From the NCBI GenBank assembly GCA_002388885.1, contig DGNI01000137.1:1-17215 (forward strand): a stretch of DNA of 17,215 bases. The letters are read 5' to 3'. A program made the position numbers and the translations under genes. The stretch comes from Parvularculaceae bacterium UBA4496 (GTDB lineage: Bacteria > Pseudomonadota > Alphaproteobacteria > Caulobacterales > Parvularculaceae). Positions 1 to 6,160 of the stretch are shown here, piece by piece; position 1 is the first letter of the stretch, and each line of letters starts with the position of its first letter. Under the pieces are notes generated by a model that saw only the letters and a list, made by a program, of their open reading frames with translations, searched no databases and had not been told where the DNA came from.

Positions 1-416
1 AGATGTTCACGCCGGAATTCCGAAACCGTCTCGATGCGACAATCCAGTTTGCAGGACTTTCACCGGCGATCATCAACCGCATCGTCGAGAAATTCGTTCT
101 GCAGCTTGAGGCGCAGCTTGCCGATCGCGGCGTGACCTTCGAGCTGAGTGAAGAAGCGACGAAATGGCTGGCGGAAAAAGGTTTCGATGATGAAATGGGC
201 GCAAGACCATTGGCGCGCACAATTCAGGAGTATGTCAAAAAGCCGATTGCGGACGAAATCCTGTTCGGCTCGCTGAAAAACGGAGGCGTGGTGCAGGTGC
301 TTGTGGATGAGAATGACAAGTCGAAGCTTGCATTTGAATACATCCCGGAGCCGGATAGTCCGGACAAACCAAAAGATGGCGGCGACGGCGCGAACGTGCC
401 GGCGCTGATGGAATAG
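1..416 (+). CDS. clpA: ATP-dependent Clp protease ATP-binding subunit ClpA, C-terminal fragment
   Basis: This is the 3' end of a gene that enters from the left; the frame is open from base 3 with no start in the window. ClpA is the AAA+ unfoldase that feeds substrates, including N-degron proteins, into the ClpP peptidase in the cytoplasm. The visible 137 residues begin with FTPEFRNRLDATIQF, typical of the end of the second AAA+ core. The C-terminal small domain follows, with the sensor-2 motif GARPLARTIQ at about residues 67-76 and the stretch KKPIADEILFG. The protein ends in an acidic, Pro/Gly-rich tail (about 115-137). ClpB and ClpC share the same architecture, but the short tail and the wording around GARPL fit ClpA best. 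A strong hairpin terminator lies 15 bases past the stop. The adaptor gene clpS, a common neighbour, is not visible here. Confidence 0.9.
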   Translation, partial: MFTPEFRNRLDATIQFAGLSPAIINRIVEKFVLQLEAQLADRGVTFELSEEATKWLAEKGFDDEMGARPLARTIQEYVKKPIADEILFGSLKNGGVVQVLVDENDKSKLAFEYIPEPDSPDKPKDGGDGANVPALME

Positions 417-431
417 GGTGAATTGCAGATC

Positions 432-464
432 AAAAAAGCCGGGCATTGCGCCCGGCTTTTTTTT
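432..464. terminator. Bidirectional rho-independent terminator between clpA and the Flp pilin gene
   Basis: GCCGGGC (438-444) pairs perfectly with GCCCGGC (450-456) around a five-base loop. The stem is followed by eight T on the plus strand (457-464) and preceded by six A (432-437), which give a U-run on the minus strand. It therefore works for clpA (stop at 416) and for the convergent pilin gene (stop at 497). Confidence 0.9.
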
Positions 465-496
465 GTTCGCCTAAACGTCTATTCCCTTTTCGGCGA

Positions 497-1138
497 TTAA
501 GGCTTGTTCTGGCAGGTCTTGCCGTTTCCCTTGCCTTTGCCCTTACCCTTACCGTTCCCACAATTTCCGTTGCCATTGTTGTTTTGATTGCCGGGCTGTT
601 GAGCACCTGGTTGTTGAGAGCCCTGGTTTGGCGCGCCTGCGGAACCGCCGCTGGAATTTCCGCCAGCGTTGCCGCCATTGCCGCCGCTATTTGATCCGCT
701 GCCAGACGTGCGGCCAGAGGTGTTGTTAGAGCCATTGCCCGACGGCGTGCCTGGATCAGGATCAGCGCCGGGGCCGTGTGAGCTGCTTGGCGTGGAGCCG
801 CTACCTGAGGAAGTTCCGCCACCCGATGAGCCGCTGCCTGATCCGCCACCGGTGGATCCGCCGGAAGCCCCGCCGGCCATTCCGCCGCCGCCCGACGGAC
901 TTCCGCCACTGTTTGATCCGCCGCCGGAGCCGCCGGCGCTATTCAGGCCGCTGCCGCCGTCCATCATTGAATCTTCGACCTGAAAGAATTTTTGTTTTGT
1001 GGTCTCGCCGGTTACTTCCAGCGTTGCAAATATCGCAATCGCGATGAATGCAGCGATGAGGCCGTATTCGATCGCTGTGTTGCCTGATCTGTCTGTGTAG
1101 AGACGGCATACTAGGTTGCGAAAACGGTTGGTACGCAT
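497..1138 (-). CDS. Flp-family type IVb pilin with a long Gly/Ser/Asn-rich C-terminal tail
   Basis: The N-terminal 55 residues are a standard Flp pilin: a short basic leader, then the prepilin peptidase site G19|NTAIEY with E24-Y25 at mature positions 5-6, then the hydrophobic helix GLIAAFIAIAIFATL. Flp pilins assemble through the Tad machinery into adhesive pili and are usually only about 55-70 residues long. This one is 213. From about residue 60 to the end it is low-complexity Gly/Ser/Asn/Pro/Gln, closing with C193-GNGKGKGKGKGNGKT-C209, a Gly-Lys repeat between two cysteines. No tad/cpa assembly gene lies in the window, so this is an orphan pilin. It sits alone between a terminator and an A+T-rich leader of about 180 bases, which suggests its own promoter. 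The pilin call is firm; whether the protein polymerises or is a surface-anchored decoration is unknown. Confidence 0.85.
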   Translation of the reverse strand: MRTNRFRNLVCRLYTDRSGNTAIEYGLIAAFIAIAIFATLEVTGETTKQKFFQVEDSMMDGGSGLNSAGGSGGGSNSGGSPSGGGGMAGGASGGSTGGGSGSGSSGGGTSSGSGSTPSSSHGPGADPDPGTPSGNGSNNTSGRTSGSGSNSGGNGGNAGGNSSGGSAGAPNQGSQQPGAQQPGNQNNNGNGNCGNGKGKGKGKGNGKTCQNKP

Positions 1139-1212
1139 AACATGGTGCTTTCAAGAACCGGTGATCTGAAATTTGGTTCAAATTTTATGCATAATCATGA
1201 GCGATTTATTAA

Positions 1213-1230
1213 CGCGAAAAAAGTTTCGCG
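1213..1230. other. Perfect hairpin in the leader region upstream of the pilin gene
   Basis: CGCGAAA (1213-1219) and TTTCGCG (1224-1230) form a seven-base-pair stem with a four-base loop, 75 bases before the pilin start codon. A second inverted repeat, GACCTG (1262-1267) with CAGGTC (1278-1283), lies further upstream, just past the stop of the preceding minus-strand gene, but has no U-run. The first could be an operator or a 5' UTR structure. Only the symmetry is seen; the function is not known. Confidence 0.35.
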
Positions 1231-1316
1231 CGCAGTAAACAGGGCGATTAGACGGTAGCCAGACCTGTGTTTCTAGGCAGGTCCAAAAAGCACAGAAAAT
1301 TGAGGCAGAAATATAA

Positions 1317-2198
1317 TTATTCCGTATTAACCATATTTGTGTGCGTAGTAGAAATTGAGATGCGACAAAATATACTCATGGTTGCAGCAGGACGTAGAGC
1401 CTCTTGGCCAAATTTTCCGGGAAGGTGCGTCACTGGTTCAAGGCAAAAAAAGCGTTCGTCTGCAGGTGCGTAAATGTGCAGAAAGGATGCGTTCGATTGA
1501 ATATTTATAGTTTCGCGGCCATTCACTATATCTGTATCGCCCGCCCAGGCGATGTAAGTGTGATCCATGGCTGCGGCCAGAGGCGTGCCGCCAGAAAAGT
1601 CGTACCCCGCAGGCAGGGGCGCTACAAATGAACCGCCGCCGGCCGGTTCCGGCGTCCACAGACGGTCAGCCGAATACCGCAGCCTCGTTTTTTCATGTCT
1701 CGGGAAAAAGGGGTGCAGTCCCAATCCGGCCGGCATCGGCGCATCACCGGTGTTCGTGACGGATAAGTCTATTTCGAAGGCTTCGCCCACACTGAATGAT
1801 TGCTCTGCTCGAAACGAGAAGGGGAACTTGTCTGCTTCCTGCGCATGATCGAACCGGATCTTGAGGCTTGTTTGCGTTCCCGACGTGACTGTCCACGAAT
1901 TTATCCACCCCTCGCCATGTAAGGCGTGTGCCGGGTCGCAAGCCGGCAGCGTCGGCGCCAGATCGTAATGCCGTCCGTCAAAATCAAGCCCGCCAAACAG
2001 GCGGCCAAACCAGGGAACGCAAGGAAAGCACGCGGCTTGGCGCGGGTCAGCTTTGATCGCCTCGACTGAAGGGGCCGGGCGCATGATGTTGCGGCCCTGA
2101 TATTCAAGAGCCATGACAGCGCCGCCAGCGCCGGGAGCGATCAATGCGCGGTAACGATCATTTCCGATTTCATGCAATTGGCGCGGTCCTTGAGACAA
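1317..2198 (-). CDS. Aldose 1-epimerase (galactose mutarotase) family protein
   Basis: A 293-residue protein of the galactose mutarotase-like beta-sandwich fold, which interconverts anomers of aldoses in the cytoplasm. Visible family motifs, in order: an N-terminal strand with APGAGGAVMALEYQGRNIMRP (about 17-37), LHGEGW with the first catalytic-type histidine (about 92-97), GLHPFFP with the second histidine (about 159-165), and the C-terminal FFCLEPVTHLPG carrying the glutamate expected to act as base. There is no signal peptide. The start used is TTG at 2198, 16 bases after the stop of the upstream propeller gene; no in-frame ATG lies between, and the next in-frame ATG (about codon 29) would remove a conserved strand. 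No clear Shine-Dalgarno is visible. The exact sugar cannot be told; members of this family also act on other aldoses or on hexose-6-phosphates. Confidence 0.82.
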   Translation of the reverse strand: MSQGPRQLHEIGNDRYRALIAPGAGGAVMALEYQGRNIMRPAPSVEAIKADPRQAACFPCVPWFGRLFGGLDFDGRHYDLAPTLPACDPAHALHGEGWINSWTVTSGTQTSLKIRFDHAQEADKFPFSFRAEQSFSVGEAFEIDLSVTNTGDAPMPAGLGLHPFFPRHEKTRLRYSADRLWTPEPAGGGSFVAPLPAGYDFSGGTPLAAAMDHTYIAWAGDTDIVNGRETINIQSNASFLHIYAPADERFFCLEPVTHLPGKFGQEALRPAATMSIFCRISISTTHTNMVNTE

Positions 2199-2214
2199 CG
2201 CGCGGAGTCTGCCA

Positions 2215-3486
2215 TCATTTGAGCGGCAGCGACATGATTCTCACCGGTTGGAGCTCGGCGTCCTCTCGTACGTTCCATTCCTGATCGTAAGAAGGCCAGT
2301 TCGATGTCGCGATATAACGGAATTCATCGCCAACCACGGCGCCGTGGGTCGGCTCGTTCCATTCTTCCAGCGCCTGCTGCATCGTGATGAAGGTCGTGAC
2401 TTCGGTGGCGTCATCATTCAACCCGATACGAATGATTCGCTGCGGGGTTGTTCCGTTCTGGATACCGATCAGGCTGTCATCATACAAGTAAAGCCCGTCG
2501 ATGCCGCCAAGATGGGCATCGGCTGTATTTTCAATTGCGGTGACGGCGCCGGTATTTGTATCAATTACAAAAAGACCGGTCAGATAATCAGCAACGAAAA
2601 TTCGGCTATTTTTTTCGTCGAGCGCGATACCCTGCAGGTTCGCGAAACGCGCATCTTCCGCATAGATATCGAGTGTTTGGCCTTTCGGCGCCATGCGAAA
2701 AAGCCGTGGCGTCAGCGAGTCGCTGGCGTAGACGGTTCCGTCCTTGGCGACTTCGAGATCTCCGAGCAGCGCACAATCTTCCGATACCCGTATTTCCCGG
2801 TTTATGCCGCCGGTATTCGTATTGAACGCCATGACCGATGCGAATGGCGCTTCCGGATCGGCGTTCTCATATGCGAGTTGATTATTGACGGCGGCCCAGA
2901 GCGTTCTTCCGCGCACTTCGATGTCAAATACGCCGCCGGTCGCCGTTGTGAAGAGCGAGAGCTTGTTCTTGTTCTCTAACTTCAGGACGCTCCCGGTTCT
3001 CACTGAACCGATATAGCCATTATTTTTCCTGTCATAGGCAAGTGCTTCGGGAAGAAGACCGGCATTGGCATTTTCGAAATCAAAACGCGCGTCTCCAATC
3101 GGCGCAGCATTCTTTTCCATGCGTTCTGCGATTGGTGCAAATTCGGGAAGGGCCGCCAGTTGTTCAAAAGCAGGATGTCCTGAAAGATCAAGAACAAGAC
3201 CGCGCCGCGCCGCCGTTTCCGCAAGCGCAAGCGCTTCCGAGTCGCGACCCGCCAGCATCCGTGCAATAATGCGGTTGCGCCAGACGTAAAGCGAATAGGT
3301 TCTTATTTCCTGCGCAGCATCGAGGTGATCGTTCAGCGCAATCCAGTCTTCTGCCTGAAACGCATCGCCGGCGCGCGCCAATTGTTCCTGATAAGTCAGC
3401 TGTTCCTGCGCAGCGGTTGGGAGTGCTGCGAGCAGCATCGCTGCAAAGCCGGTTATTCTGCCCACTGTTTTGATTGATAATTTCAT
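2215..3486 (-). CDS. Secreted six-bladed beta-propeller protein (SMP-30/gluconolactonase-like) with a helical N-terminal region
   Basis: A 423-residue protein with a signal peptide (basic MKLSIKTVGR, hydrophobic core, likely cleavage near TAA|Q27), so probably periplasmic. Residues about 30-125 are helical and TPR-like. From about 130 to the end come repeated beta-propeller blades with SMP-30/NHL-like phrases: GDLEVAKDGTVYASDS, LQGIALDEKNSRIFVADY and GGIDGLYLYDDSLIGIQNG, the last two with spacing and acidic/Asn residues of the kind that hold calcium in this fold. Gluconolactonase/SMP-30 proteins hydrolyse sugar lactones, but many relatives have no known activity, so the enzyme function is not asserted. 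A good Shine-Dalgarno (AAGGGG) precedes the ATG. The epimerase gene follows after 16 bases on the same strand, suggesting a two-gene sugar-related unit. Immediately upstream is the terminator of a probable ncRNA, so this gene likely has its own promoter. Confidence 0.72.
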   Translation of the reverse strand: MKLSIKTVGRITGFAAMLLAALPTAAQEQLTYQEQLARAGDAFQAEDWIALNDHLDAAQEIRTYSLYVWRNRIIARMLAGRDSEALALAETAARRGLVLDLSGHPAFEQLAALPEFAPIAERMEKNAAPIGDARFDFENANAGLLPEALAYDRKNNGYIGSVRTGSVLKLENKNKLSLFTTATGGVFDIEVRGRTLWAAVNNQLAYENADPEAPFASVMAFNTNTGGINREIRVSEDCALLGDLEVAKDGTVYASDSLTPRLFRMAPKGQTLDIYAEDARFANLQGIALDEKNSRIFVADYLTGLFVIDTNTGAVTAIENTADAHLGGIDGLYLYDDSLIGIQNGTTPQRIIRIGLNDDATEVTTFITMQQALEEWNEPTHGAVVGDEFRYIATSNWPSYDQEWNVREDAELQPVRIMSLPLK

Positions 3487-3587
3487 CTGGCGCCCCTTCC
3501 ATTGTTATCTTTTCAAGCAGTAACGCAGACCGGTTTGTTTGCAATGAACGGCCCCGCAGATCGCCGCGCAATTCGCTCAGTCTGACG

Positions 3588-3621
3588 AAAAAAGACCGCC
3601 GCGAGGGAAGGTACGCGGCGG
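3588..3621 (-). terminator. Rho-independent terminator ending the HIT/ncRNA transcript
   Basis: Read on the minus strand, CCGCCGCG (3621-3614) pairs perfectly with CGCGGCGG (3603-3596) around ten bases, followed by UC and six U (3593-3588). On the plus strand the stem is followed only by CCTTCTT, so minus is the better direction. It lies 175 bases past the HIT stop, much further than a simple operon terminator needs, which is one reason for suspecting an RNA gene in between. Confidence 0.8.
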
Positions 3622-3636
3622 CCTTCTTGCTGGCGC

Positions 3637-3793
3637 GCCCTCGCGGCAAGGGTTGAGCGCGCCTGCGGGCGAACGGCGAACAAAAAAGCTAAGTTCCCCC
3701 ATTCGCCGGAACAAAATACACGGCGAATTGATGAGCGCCCGTCTCGGGCTTACCTACCAAGAGAGCCAGAGACAAAACACGAAACCGCGAGGA
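3637..3793 (-). ncRNA. Probable structured small RNA; 6S RNA (ssrS)-like in length and shape
   Basis: The 309 bases between the propeller and HIT genes hold no convincing protein gene but much secondary structure. On the minus strand the ends close with CCTCGCGG (3792-3785) against CCGCGAGG (3646-3639), bounding 154 nt. Inside, CGGGCG (3741-3736) can pair with CGCCCG (3671-3666), enclosing a perfect eight-pair hairpin, ATTCGCCG (plus strand 3701-3708) with 3721-3728 and a 12-base loop. The result is a closing stem, a large bubble, an inner stem and a terminal hairpin: the rod expected of 6S RNA, which binds sigma70 RNA polymerase, at about the size known for alphaproteobacterial examples. A promoter-like pair (3795-3824) places the start near 3788, and a strong terminator follows. 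An alternative hairpin (GGCGCGC 3632-3638 with GCGCGCC 3657-3663) competes with the closing stem. The RNA gene is likely; the 6S identity is only a guess. Confidence 0.5.
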
Positions 3794-3794
3794 G

Positions 3795-3824
3795 TTTAAA
3801 GTTTTACGCGGATTTTTTCGGCAA
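3795..3824 (-). promoter_or_regulatory. Candidate sigma70-type promoter for the small RNA, inside the end of the HIT gene
   Basis: On the minus strand, TTGCCG (3824-3819) and TTTAAA (3800-3795) are separated by 18 bases, a -35/-10 pair that would start transcription near 3788, within the first strand of the predicted closing stem. It overlaps the last codons and stop of the HIT gene. The agreement between predicted start and stem is the main support. Confidence 0.4.
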
Positions 3825-4230
3825 CAGGTTCGAGAATCGCGCCGTCAACGGGACCGCCACTCGCGTGGCGCCCCAGCTTTGATCTCTCATAGACCGGTAT
3901 AATATGAAAATGCAGATGAAAAACGGTCTGCCCCGCGGGCTCGCCGTTAAATTGCGCAATGCGAATGCCATCGGGACTAAGACCATCCGCCACTGCTTGG
4001 CCTATTTTTTGCATGACAATCGTCAGGGCGTTCAGGTCGTCAGCGCCAATATCAAATAAATTTGTGGCCTTCGCTTTTTTGTGCACCACAAGACAATGCC
4101 CTTCGCTTTGGGGGAACACATCCATGAAGGCTAGAACGTTTTCGTCCTCATAAAGTTTGACGCACGGCATCTCGCCGCGAATGATTTTCGCGAAAATATT
4201 GTCAGGATCATACGTGGCTTGAATAGACAT
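3796..4230 (-). CDS. HIT family protein (histidine-triad nucleotide hydrolase/transferase)
   Basis: A 144-residue histidine-triad protein. HIT enzymes of the Hint/Fhit type act on nucleoside phosphoramidates, dinucleoside polyphosphates or similar adenylated compounds in the cytoplasm. The catalytic HLHFHIIP (HxHxHxx) lies near residue 105, with the usual preceding FNGEPAGQTVFHLH. The N-terminal DNIFAKIIRGEMP and the FMDVFPQSEGHCLVVHKK stretch are also standard, and the length is normal. The start chosen is ATG at 4230. A TTG twelve codons upstream (4266) is in frame but would add the atypical MSFHTINKKEKP. No strong Shine-Dalgarno is seen before the ATG, only an A-rich AAAAAAGAAAAACC. It is the last protein gene of a long minus-strand run, and its 3' end contains the candidate promoter of the downstream RNA. 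Confidence 0.9.
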   Translation of the reverse strand: MSIQATYDPDNIFAKIIRGEMPCVKLYEDENVLAFMDVFPQSEGHCLVVHKKAKATNLFDIGADDLNALTIVMQKIGQAVADGLSPDGIRIAQFNGEPAGQTVFHLHFHIIPVYERSKLGRHASGGPVDGAILEPVAEKIRVKL

Positions 4231-4311
4231 AGGTTTTTCTTTTTTGTTGATCGTGTGAAACGACAATACGCATCATAATCGATTGCCCGGGCGTTACTCA
4301 AATTGCATTTT

Positions 4312-4788
4312 TTATTCAAGCTTGTTATCGTTCCAGATCATCTGTGTAACGCGCCAATTATTGTCCGGCTGACGGCGGGCGACAGTTACGTAATTGCCGT
4401 CTTGTGCATACTCAATATCTCCGTATTCAAAACGCAATTCGTACCAGCCGCTAATGACGCCGAGATCGCCCTCGACGACAATGCTGTCAGGCGTGTGATC
4501 GAATACAATGATTTTTGTTGCAGGCGTATCAGGGGGAAACCAGAAGGCCCGGATTTCATCCGTTCCTTTTTTGGGCGGCGTGCCAAGTCCGGGCCGGATG
4601 ACGGCGCTTTCCGTAAAAAGCGCCATCACGGCTTCATCCTGAGCGGCGGCGCCGGAGAGTTTCCAGCCATCGACGTAAGCCTGGTCAAGCGCACGCAGGG
4701 CCGATTCGTCTGCATTGCGGTCAGGCGGCGCTTCATTCGCGCAGGCTGCAACTATCAACATGGATGAGATTAAAAGGAGCAGGCGCAT
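4312..4788 (-). CDS. Putative lipoprotein with a SnoaL-like/DUF4440 (NTF2 fold) domain
   Basis: A 158-residue protein beginning MRLLLLISSMLIVAAC, a lipoprotein signal with lipobox IVAAC and Cys16 as the lipidated residue, so membrane-anchored in the periplasm. The rest resembles DUF4440/SnoaL-like NTF2-fold domains: an N-terminal helix (ESALRALDQAYVDGWKLSG), MALFTESAVIRPG, then GTDEIRAFWF, ending in beta strands with GVISGWYELRF and NWRVTQMIW. Such domains occur in enzymes and in binding proteins with no fixed reaction, so no activity is assigned. It starts two bases after the stop of the DUF2007 gene, and its Shine-Dalgarno (CGGAGGG) lies inside that gene's last codons, which indicates translational coupling. 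Confidence 0.75.
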   Translation of the reverse strand: MRLLLLISSMLIVAACANEAPPDRNADESALRALDQAYVDGWKLSGAAAQDEAVMALFTESAVIRPGLGTPPKKGTDEIRAFWFPPDTPATKIIVFDHTPDSIVVEGDLGVISGWYELRFEYGDIEYAQDGNYVTVARRQPDNNWRVTQMIWNDNKLE

Positions 4789-4790
4789 CG

Positions 4791-4994
4791 TTACCCTCCG
4801 GACTTGGCGTTGCTGAGAAGCGTCAATGCTTCGGCTTCCTGTTCGTCCGGAACGGCGATGCGGACGCCGCCGGGCATGGGCAGCACGGAATTGATCGCGC
4901 CATCGAGCAATTCTGCATCGATGTCATGGGACTGTAAGAAGCTGACGATGATTTGCGCTTCCTGCTGGTTATGCGTGCGTTTGATAACTTTCAT
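4791..4994 (-). CDS. DUF2007 family small protein
   Basis: A 67-residue protein matching the DUF2007 'putative signal transducing protein' pattern: MKVIKRTHNQQEAQIIVSFL, then HDIDAELLDGAINSVLP, then a Gly-Val-Arg-Ile strand (GGVRIAVPDEQEAEAL). The ferredoxin-like half-domain fold is expected, but no biochemical role has been established for the family. It lies 11 bases downstream of the COG3146 gene and two bases upstream of the lipoprotein gene, so it is in the middle of an operon. The acidic PDEQEAEA segment is the usual end of the domain. No membrane segment is seen. Confidence 0.8.
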   Translation of the reverse strand: MKVIKRTHNQQEAQIIVSFLQSHDIDAELLDGAINSVLPMPGGVRIAVPDEQEAEALTLLSNAKSGG

Positions 4995-5005
4995 GAATTG
5001 ACTTT

Positions 5006-6160
5006 CTAAAAGCTTTTCTTGAACGGCGTAAAGTATTTGAGCGCTTCAATCTCTCTGCCGGTTTCGTGTCGTTCCGCCTCTAGATATCGGGCGATCGCTG
5101 TGCGAAATCCTTCGTCAGGTATCCAGTGCGCCGACCATGTGGCGATCGGCTCATATCCGCGTGCAATCTTGTGCTGGCCTTGGGCGCCCGCCTCGACACG
5201 AGCAAGCTTGTGCTCGATGGCGAAATCAACCGCCTGATGATAGCACAATTCGAAATGAAGGAATGGCACATCCACCGTGCAGCCCCAGTAGCGACCGTAA
5301 AGCGCGTCGCCGCCGATAAAATTGAGCGCGCCGGCGATAGGCGCGCCGTCCCGTTCCGCGACGATCAGCAACAAAGCATCGGACATGCGCTCGGCGATCA
5401 GGCGAAAGAATGTGCGCGTCAGGTAAGGATAACCCCACTTTCGTGCGCCGGTGTCCTGGTAAAAAAGCCAGAACGCATCCCAATGCGCTTCGGTAATGTC
5501 ATTGCCCTGCAGGCGCTGGATTGTCAGGCCCGCGCTGGCGTCGCGCCGTTCCCGGCGAATTGCTTTTCGTTTGCGTGACGAAAGCACGGCGAGAAAATCG
5601 TCGAAGGAATCATAGCCGTGGTTGAACCAGTGAAATTGCTCGCCCATGCGCGTGAGATAACCAGCGCGTTCTGCGGCGCTTCTGTCCGCATTTTCGATGA
5701 AGTTGATATGCGCCGATGACGCGTTAATGCTGCCGGCTACCTGTCTCAACGCAAGTGCGAGGTTGAATTTTGAAGCCTCGTCGTTCGCCAGCAGGCGTGG
5801 GCCGGGCACGGGCGTAAACGGTGCCGCGCATAAAAGTTTCGGATAGTAAGCGCCGCCGGCGCGCTGGTAGGCATCAGCCCAGTGATGATCGAAAATGTAT
5901 TCGCCCTGACTGTGCCCTTTTGCGTATAGCGGCGCGACGCCAGTGATCGCGCCGGCGTCTTCGATGACAAGATGCATCGGCGCCCAGCCGGCTTCCGGCG
6001 AGACCGATTTTGACTCTTCAAGCGCCGCCAGAAATTCGTGAGCGCCAAACGGATTGAATTTTTCAGGAGCCGGATTGGCAAGCGCATTCCAGACGCCGGC
6101 GTCAATGTCATGAATTGACGAGACTGTCCGCGCCAGCAGAGAGTCCGACCCGTCAGGCAT
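5006..6160 (-). CDS. COG3146 (DUF482) predicted N-acyltransferase
   Basis: A 384-residue protein of the GNAT-like/FemAB-related family often labelled 'peptidoglycan biosynthesis protein' or COG3146. The family signature is clear. The N-terminal half has FNPFGAHEFLAALEESKSV, GWAPMHLVI and GVAPLYAKGHSQGEYIFD, followed by YYPKLLCAAPFTPVPG (about 107-122). The C-terminal half has FLAVLSSRKRKAIRRER, GRYWG, FLHFELCYHQAVDFAI and GAQGQHKIARGYEP (about 328-341). Relatives are assumed to move an aminoacyl or acyl group, but the substrate is unproven, so the peptidoglycan label should be treated with caution. Its ATG overlaps the ridA stop by one base (TGATG), so translation is coupled to ridA. Confidence 0.85.
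   Translation of the reverse strand: MPDGSDSLLARTVSSIHDIDAGVWNALANPAPEKFNPFGAHEFLAALEESKSVSPEAGWAPMHLVIEDAGAITGVAPLYAKGHSQGEYIFDHHWADAYQRAGGAYYPKLLCAAPFTPVPGPRLLANDEASKFNLALALRQVAGSINASSAHINFIENADRSAAERAGYLTRMGEQFHWFNHGYDSFDDFLAVLSSRKRKAIRRERRDASAGLTIQRLQGNDITEAHWDAFWLFYQDTGARKWGYPYLTRTFFRLIAERMSDALLLIVAERDGAPIAGALNFIGGDALYGRYWGCTVDVPFLHFELCYHQAVDFAIEHKLARVEAGAQGQHKIARGYEPIATWSAHWIPDEGFRTAIARYLEAERHETGREIEALKYFTPFKKSF

Noticed and set aside
669..983. Proline-rich reading frame on the plus strand
   Set aside because: It is antisense to the Gly/Ser-rich tail of the pilin; glycine codons read in reverse give proline. There is no plausible start context or domain.
1316..1330. Possible CtrA box (TTAA-N7-TTAA) upstream of the pilin gene
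   Set aside because: Only one half-site, TTAA, is correct; the other reads TAAT, and the site overlaps the end of the epimerase gene, over 170 bases from the pilin start.
4231..4266. Longer HIT protein starting at TTG 4266
   Set aside because: The extra twelve residues (MSFHTINKKEKP) do not resemble HIT N-termini, and a normal ATG follows at the expected place.
4303..4767. 154-codon open frame on the plus strand
   Set aside because: It lies wholly antisense to the lipoprotein gene, which has a lipobox, family motifs and coupled translation; the plus frame shows no recognisable domain.
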